From Gonocerus acuteangulatus (Eukaryota; Arthropoda; Insecta; Hemiptera; Coreidae): DNA of 64,000 nt. This document shows, one piece after another, positions 58,797 through 64,000 of this stretch. The first letter of the stretch is position 1. Every line of letters starts with the position of its first letter. Below the pieces are notes generated by a model, which made no database searches, was not told where the DNA came from, and saw only the letters and a list, made by a program, of their open reading frames with translations. Location: NCBI GenBank assembly GCA_946811695.1, contig OX328132.1, positions 58,928,449 through 58,992,448 on the forward strand, given 5' to 3'. A program made the translations under genes and the position numbers.

Positions 58797-60147
58797 TAGG
58801 GACCGGAGTTTTAGGATAAAATAAGCACCCAATTAGGTTTTTGCAACAGGCATAAGAGGTCTTTTTAGGTTTTTATTTAAAATTGCATTTTAGGGTTTTT
58901 AGGTGATAAAAATGTTTTCAATAGGTAGGTTCAAAAAATAGGCCTTTTTAGGTTTTTATTTAAAAATCCAATTTAGGTGATAAAATTGTTTCAATAGGTA
59001 CGAAGAATAAGTTTAACCTATTATATTATTATCATTAATAATTTGGTTAATTTATAATTCATCAATAAATATGTATATATAGTGACATAAAAATAAACAA
59101 TAAATAACATTCGAAACGAAAAAAAAAAAAAGATGAGCAAATAAAAATGATGAAATATAAGTTATTATTTTAAAAAAAAGAATAAGTAGACCAAATATTC
59201 AACAAAATATTTATTTAAAAAAACAAGGTGAATGAAATTTATTTAAATAAAATACATTTTATAAATAAAACGATGTTTAAAAAAAAAGAAAGAAAAATAA
59301 ATTAAATTATACAATAAAACATACATTAATAAAAAACATAAATAAGAACATAAAACAAAACAATTATTTAAAAGAGATTTTTAAGTTTCTCTGCTAAAGA
59401 GATCCAACTTCTAAAGAACATCAGGAAGAATTTCACTGCCTATAGAAGGGTATTTAACTAAGTTAAAAATGAAATAATTAAATCTTGTAAAAATTTAGAA
59501 GGGAAAATATGAAACTAAAATAGGTATTACCCCTTGTTACAGTAAACTACCATATAGGTGCCTAGGTTTTCGACGGCGAAATTCTTTCTGTTGTCTTAGA
59601 GAACCGTCTTAAAAGCGGAAAAAGATAAAGATACACCCGTTTACGTCACAAGACGTCATAGGGGAGTATTTCATAGCATCTTTTAGCTCCAGTGTTGACC
59701 ATTCCTATTTTCCAATGAGATTAGGAAGATCTAAGAAATGTGTTCTTAGGAATGCGAATGCAGCATGGATCTCGTTGTTCTGGAGGAGTATCGAAGCTTT
59801 TGAAATGGCAGCTGCTTCTTTCATATCCGAAGCGTCAACAATTGTTATTATGTTTTCCTCAGCGCGTTAAAATGGGGCTCTGGGGGAAGCGATACTCCTA
59901 GTAAAATTCCCCTTATGGAGGAAATTAGTTCATAGAATTGTATCTTCTATTTTAAAGATTAGGTCTGTCTAGGTCATTCCATCATTATTTAGGTGATTTT
60001 AGGTGATATCATCCTGACTAGGTTTTTTTAGGTACTTCCAAATTTGCATGAATGATAGTACAAGACGCGAATCGTATAAAAAACCTCTCATTATCATGTT
60101 TAGGAGAACGGAAAAAAATAGGTGAAAACCTAAGAATCCGGTCCCTA
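58797..60147 (-). mobile_element. hAT element nested in the 6.1-kb element
   Basis: Ends TAGGGACCGGA (58797) and its complement TCCGGTCCCTA (to 60147), flanked by ATTATTAC (58789-58796) and ATTATAAC (60148-60155), an 8-bp duplication with one change. Many TTTTTAGGTGA/AGGTTTTT blocks lie near both ends, typical hAT subterminal sites. On the minus strand about 59630-59860 reads VDASDMKEAAAISKASILLQ and MKYSPMTSCDV, the latter resembling the KY.P.TS.DVERSFS segment of hAT transposases. Decayed by stops. Confidence 0.85.
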
Positions 60148-60424
60148 ATTATAACAGAGAAATGTATGTAATTGTTTCTATTCTAATAACGTTGACAATG
60201 TTAGTTAACGTATTGAGTCTGCGAGAGGTGTTGTTACCAGGTATGTAAACAAAGCATCACGTGGACAAGCTATGAGAGTTAAGAGTGAGGGAGGAAGCGG
60301 TGAATTTCCTGTAGCTACTAGGTACTGTCAGATTCCTGTAAAGGCTGATTCTTATAATCTCCCGTTCTCCGGTATGTCACTGTTTAGATGTTTGTTTCTT
60401 AAAATATAAAAATAAATGTTTGTA

Positions 60425-60500
60425 TTCCAATCTTTACAGATGACACTAGGGGTAAGAACGGAACCGGGCTAAGATGACGCAGTTCCTGCGAGTCGGACTT
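60425..60500 (+). mobile_element. solitary Helentron-like 3' end
   Basis: GTAAGAACGGAACCGGGCTAAG with GCAGTTCCTGCGAGTCGGAC and a T-run match the 3' ends at 41.87 and 43.55 kb. The rest of that element is not recognisable here. Confidence 0.6.
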
Positions 60501-60911
60501 TTTTTAGTTTCCTTGTCAATGTTTTCATAGCAGTCATAAGGGGAAAAAAGATTTGTACTAAAAGTTATTAAAAAAATAGAAAACAACTTTTTACAAATAC
60601 AATTTTTTTTAAATGCGCTTAAAAACTTTAACTTTCAAAAATGCCATATAATTTTTCACATTATTATAAAAAGGTAATGGTTAACTTATTAGAAAAATCA
60701 GTCGCATGTTTGGTAATAATACAAAAAGTTGAATAAAACTTTAAGTAAAGAGAAATCAAATACATTTTAAATCTCTATTTCAGTTTCAAAATTTTAAATC
60801 ATCAATGTAAATTATTGAGAGGTTGTAAAAAATAACGTTTTCGCTGTATTTTTGCACATAGAAATTGAGTTTTTCAGTTTTGTGTAATTTTGATTTTTAA
60901 GAGTTTCATCC

Positions 60912-60914
<3 letters not shown>

Positions 60915-60957
<43 letters not shown>
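60915..60957 (+). repeat. poly(A) tract
   Basis: About 43 A; no clear retroposon body upstream. Confidence 0.9.
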
Positions 60958-60958
<1 letters not shown>

Positions 60959-61369
60959 ATGTTAAATAGTTTATTTCGCCTAACCGGATCCGAACATCTA
61001 GAGCCTTCAGTTGTAAGATTTTCAAATTGTTCATCACTTATACGTAGGTGAGGGATTTATTTTTTTTTTTAAAGCTACTTTAACATGGATTGCACTATCA
61101 ATAAGGCATTTATGTTTGTCTGTTACATTGTTATGTTGTTATGAAGCACATTCATAAATTCAACAATCTTATCAGCACAATTTGTTCGCATTCTGGTTGC
61201 TTTTCAGTTCTATATACACAAAGCTACATTAAAACATTTAAGGTATAACTGCTATTTGTGTAATAAAGGTACGTGGTAGAAAAAAACAAAAAACAAAAAA
61301 CGATTACAGTTTTGGAATAAGCACAATAAATTTAGTACATTAGACCTATTTTGAAATAATTGTGATTGG

Positions 61370-61868
61370 GCTCAATCTAGAGCAACAAATTTTTCGTGAG
61401 ACAATTAGATCAAAAGTTACGGGGGTGGCTGTGCTGGCGTAATATTACGCTAGCACAGCCACGTTTTCTCGGAAACGGCTGGAGCGACAAATTCGTGATT
61501 GGTGTCATTCTAGAGCAACAAATTAGCAACAAATTCTGGTACCAAACTGAATTTCTTGAGACAATTAGATCAATAGTTACGGGGGTGGCTGTGCTGGCGT
61601 AATATTACGCTAGCACAGCCACGTTTTCTCGGAAACGGCTGGAGCGACAAATTCGTGATTGGTGTCATTCTAGAGCAACAAATTATGGTACCAGTCTGAA
61701 TTTCGTCAGACAATTAGTTCAAAAGTTACGGGGGTGGCTGTGCTGGCGTAATATTACGGTAGCACAGCCACGTTTTCTCGGAAACGGCCGGAGCAACAAA
61801 TTTGAAAATAGTGTAACAAATTACTGAGTATGTTAGAAGTTGGGGTTGCAATGTTGCTGTTCCAGCGT
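61370..61868 (-). repeat. right terminal array, three palindrome units
   Basis: Inverted relative to the left array. TAATATTAC lies at 61440, 61600 and 61749 (spacing 160 and 149 bp). Palindrome arms GTGGCTGTGCTGGCG and CGCTAGCACAGCCAC are kept, and the flanking AATTTGTTGCT-type repeats appear as AGCAACAAATT. The right arm has three units against five on the left. Confidence 0.9.
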
Positions 61869-61918
61869 AATAGGGCTATTTTAAATACTATTTTGCCCTA
61901 TAGTGAAATAACTGTTCG

Positions 61919-61970
61919 GGGGGGGGGGGGCAGTATCTCTTGATCCTCCTAGGTTTGGGGGGGGGGGGGG
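61919..61970 (+). repeat. two G-runs
   Basis: G-runs of about 13 (61918-61930) and 17 (61957-61973) separated by ~26 bp, just outside the right end of the 6.1-kb element. They could form a G-quadruplex on the plus strand. Confidence 0.85.
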
Positions 61971-62379
61971 GGGTACAAGAAAAATAGTAGAGGTGGGTTT
62001 GAAAAAAATAGAGCTCTGGGCTTGGAATGAAAAGACAATTTGGAATGAAAGGTTAGGAAACAGCATTTTGGCAGTTTATGGGCCAAAGGGATGTAGAGGA
62101 CATGGTGAAGGGTTTTATTGGAAACATGTGAAGGCGCAAAAACCTTTATGGTAGGACTTAGAATTGGAATGTCTGTACTCTCTGTTTGCTTGATGCTTTT
62201 TTTCCCCCCAGAGTACTATGTTCAAATAGGTTGGATAATGGTTTTGTAAGTATTGACTTTGTTCTGTCTTGTGAGTTTTGATGAAGGTCCCAGAAGTCGT
62301 ATCTTTTGCAATACCGTAAAAAGGACACATATTAGTACAGTGTGGTGAAATTGGTTCAAACCTATAAAAAAAAAAATCA

Positions 62380-62625
62380 GTCCCGTAACAGGCCACGAGG
62401 GCCCTGAGGGGCAGATACTATAGAGGTATCTGATTCATGACCATGCGGCACAATAGGGAGATAGTGTGGTCAGTAATATGCTCCGGCCGCCTGATTTTCC
62501 CCTTGGCTGCTTCGACTGCTAGAGTCATTAGCACCCAAGGTACCCATTATTAAATTAATTAAAGGCTGGGTTGGCCTAGGGACGGTCAGGGAGGCCGAAT
62601 TCAACCCATGAACGAGGGCACCCAA
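62380..62625 (-). mobile_element. 5'-truncated copy of the Ile-headed SINE
   Basis: Reverse complement from about 62612 reads the body (GGTTGAATTCGGCCTCCCTG, then CGTCCCTAGGCCAACCCAGC) of 47270-47529. It ends GGCCTGTTACGGGACTGA plus T10 (A at 62367-62376), the same T-run terminus. The tRNA-like head is absent. Confidence 0.85.
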
Positions 62626-62687
62626 ACCTATAAAGAATATTTTAATTTAACTGATACCAAAAAATCGAACTTAACCCAAAAAGTGCC

Positions 62688-62757
62688 AACAGACAAATAT
62701 ATATATATATATTGTATATATATGGATATATCCATATATTTGTCTGTTCGCTCTCAG
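62688..62757. repeat. TA-rich palindrome with ACAGACAAATAT ends
   Basis: ACAGACAAATATATATAT ... ATATTTGTCTGTTCGCTCTC, an inverted repeat around a TA-rich centre. The right end matches the internal border of the Helentron-like family at 42405. Possibly a recombination scar of that family. Confidence 0.6.
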
Positions 62758-62759
62758 AA

Positions 62760-63640
62760 AAATATAAAAGCATTTATAAGCAGTAACGGTTATTTACCAC
62801 ACAGTTCTAATGTGACCCTATTTTACGGTAAATTTTTTTTTTTATAACTATTTTTGATTGTATTTCCCTAACAATATAAGCCCCAATATTAGACTCAAGC
62901 CAGAGCTTGTGCTTTCTACGGGGATTTTCCTCAAAGTTTGGCCTTATTCGAAGTACTTTGCCTCAAGTATTATTTCGCCTTTCAAGACACGTCCATTGTA
63001 ATTAGCACTCAGAAATCCTTCAATCTATCTTCGGAAATTTTATTCTGGATCATTATTACAATCATTGTAAATAACTTAACCCATGTTTATCTATTATGAC
63101 AACAATTAACAATACTTAGAATTCACAGGCCACCTTTAGCAAAATCTTTTTACCTTAAAATACCTTATTCTTATATTGTTTTAGGATGCTGAATCTAAAT
63201 ATAATGCTTAAAAAACTGAATCTTCTGCCATTCCTTTACATTTTATAGTTAAATTTATTACGATTTTCAAAGAACTGAACAGATGTTATGCTGTTAAAAA
63301 AATTGAAAATCTAAGTATAATAGATAGGTATGTTTGGCCAATGAACAACTTTGGCGCAGAAAGAAATGGCCTATGACGGAGTCTTTAAGACCTGGTGAGA
63401 AGAAATTCTACGCAAAAATCTTGTAGTTTTAAAATATTTACTTATGTCACCTCGTCTTTTAAAGTGATGCAACTACATTAAGATATAATGTAGTTTCATT
63501 GTCTAAACATGGACTATGTTTCATATAACTGTTTGGAAATGTTTACCCATTTCAAAAGGTAAACTATAAGATGGCGTCTCGTCGGCCCAGGCATTAGAAA
63601 AATGATGTTTCACGTCAATGTTGAATCCACAATGACCTTA
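62760..63640. other. no recognisable feature
   Basis: AT-rich, no repeat ends or coding similarity seen. Confidence 0.35.
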
Positions 63641-63641
63641 A

Positions 63642-64000
63642 ATGAGAAAGAAGCTTAGATATCGAAAAAAGTACTTTAGAAATGAAAAAAGAAAACCTGA
63701 ATATGTGAACATTGTAGCTAACATAATAATGAAATTTAAAAGTTTGGGGTATTTGATGAGTCTGAAAGTTCATTTTTTGAACAATTGGCTTAATAACTTC
63801 CCGGAACATATGGGAAATGTTAGTGAGAAACAAGGTGAGCGTTTTAATCAGGACATTAAAGTGTTGGAAAAACGGAAGCAGGGAAAACCAGTATGTTGTG
63901 GTACTTCTATTGGTCGCTTGACCGAGAAAGCGACTCATCTTGGAAAAGTCTACACAAGAATCTTCAAAGAAAAAAGAGAACGAATGTATAAACTCATTCC
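63642..64000 (+). CDS. open frame of a repeat-encoded arthropod protein family, runs off the window
   Basis: From the first ATG (63642, preceded directly by TAA) the frame is open to the window edge, at least 119 codons. It reads FRNEKRKPEYVNIVANIIMK, LGYLMSLKVHFLNNWLNNFP, and GNVSEKQGERFNQDIK. I recognise (M)SLKxHFLxxxLxxFPExxGxVSEEQGERFHQDI as a motif of an uncharacterised family present in many copies in arthropod genomes; its function is not known to me. The tail after about residue 80 diverges from what I remember of the family. The true start may lie in a missing upstream exon or fragment. Confidence 0.6.
   Translation, partial: MRKKLRYRKKYFRNEKRKPEYVNIVANIIMKFKSLGYLMSLKVHFLNNWLNNFPEHMGNVSEKQGERFNQDIKVLEKRKQGKPVCCGTSIGRLTEKATHLGKVYTRIFKEKRERMYKLI

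Larger units (their letters stand above)
55768..61878. mobile_element. 6.1-kb element with inverted terminal arrays holding TAATATTAC palindromes
   Basis: Left end TAGCCCTATTACGCTGG at 55768; right end is its exact reverse complement finishing at 61878. Both are flanked by TTTTAAA (55761-55767 and 61879-61885), a candidate 7-bp target duplication. The inward sequence is inverted-repeated over 873 bp (left) and about 509 bp (right), made of ~160-bp tandem units. Later insertions fill the middle: a mariner-like scrap (57.1-57.8 kb), a 5S-SINE (58.0), a hAT (58.8-60.1) and a Helentron end (60.4). Long repetitive inverted ends with 7-bp duplications also occur in Galileo/P-type fold-back elements. 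No Rep or transposase of its own is visible. Confidence 0.8.

Noticed and set aside
55768..61878. Integrated geminivirus or other CRESS virus genome
   Set aside because: Only the origin-like palindromes are present; I see no Rep or capsid coding sequence in any frame, so a viral origin is not supported beyond the motif.

Overview
The window looks like intergenic DNA from a large, AT-rich eukaryotic nuclear genome, most likely an arthropod or a similar invertebrate. It is full of TA/GT/GA microsatellites and of transposon families common in arthropods: Tc1/mariner, pogo, hAT, Helitron/Helentron, jockey-like and related non-LTR retrotransposons, and tRNA- and 5S-derived SINEs. I find no intact host gene. 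Nearly all six-frame open reading frames are short, low-complexity or repeat-derived. The only coding-like material is broken transposon genes, two doubtful exon-like stretches, and one open frame (63642 to the right edge) that looks like an arthropod repeat-encoded protein.

Layout. 0-11 kb: a Tc1-like element end with doubled terminal motifs, a hAT-like repeat split by a LINE fragment, GA/GT microsatellites, a tRNA-SINE with target duplication, a LINE 3' end, and a 495-bp fold-back element. 11-16 kb: a pogo-like element containing a Helentron-like element, then two Helitrons with canonical TC...CTAG ends. 17-27 kb: SINE and LINE scraps, a hammerhead-ribozyme-like motif at 19.9 kb, TA-targeted and palindromic elements. 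28-30 kb: a 114-bp tandem array split by a hAT element with an exact 8-bp duplication. 31-37 kb: a 73-bp array, a LINE end, a 5S rRNA-derived SINE with an exact 14-bp duplication, fold-back elements, and a second SINE with a strangely duplicated flank. 38-44 kb: three Helentron-like copies around an exon-like fragment, then a 103-bp tandem array. 44-55 kb: two jockey-like reverse transcriptase ends, a tRNA-Ile-headed SINE, and an inverted repeat carrying hammerhead-like cores.

The most unusual object is 55768-61878. It is a 6.1-kb unit bounded by long inverted terminal arrays of about 160-bp repeats. Each full repeat holds a 38-nt near-perfect palindrome centred on GTAATATTAC, which contains the TAATATTAC nonanucleotide used as rolling-circle origin by geminivirus-like (CRESS) replicons, with iteron-like direct repeats beside it. 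It has a candidate 7-bp target duplication and holds later insertions: a mariner-like remnant, a 5S-SINE, a hAT element and a Helentron end.

A second theme is a set of hammerhead-ribozyme-like motifs at several repeats. The copies at 19904-19944 and 51077-51116 keep both core boxes and a perfectly complementary stem I. A third is that two SINE families with different heads (tRNA and 5S rRNA) share a 3' tail, which also resembles the tail of a local LINE.
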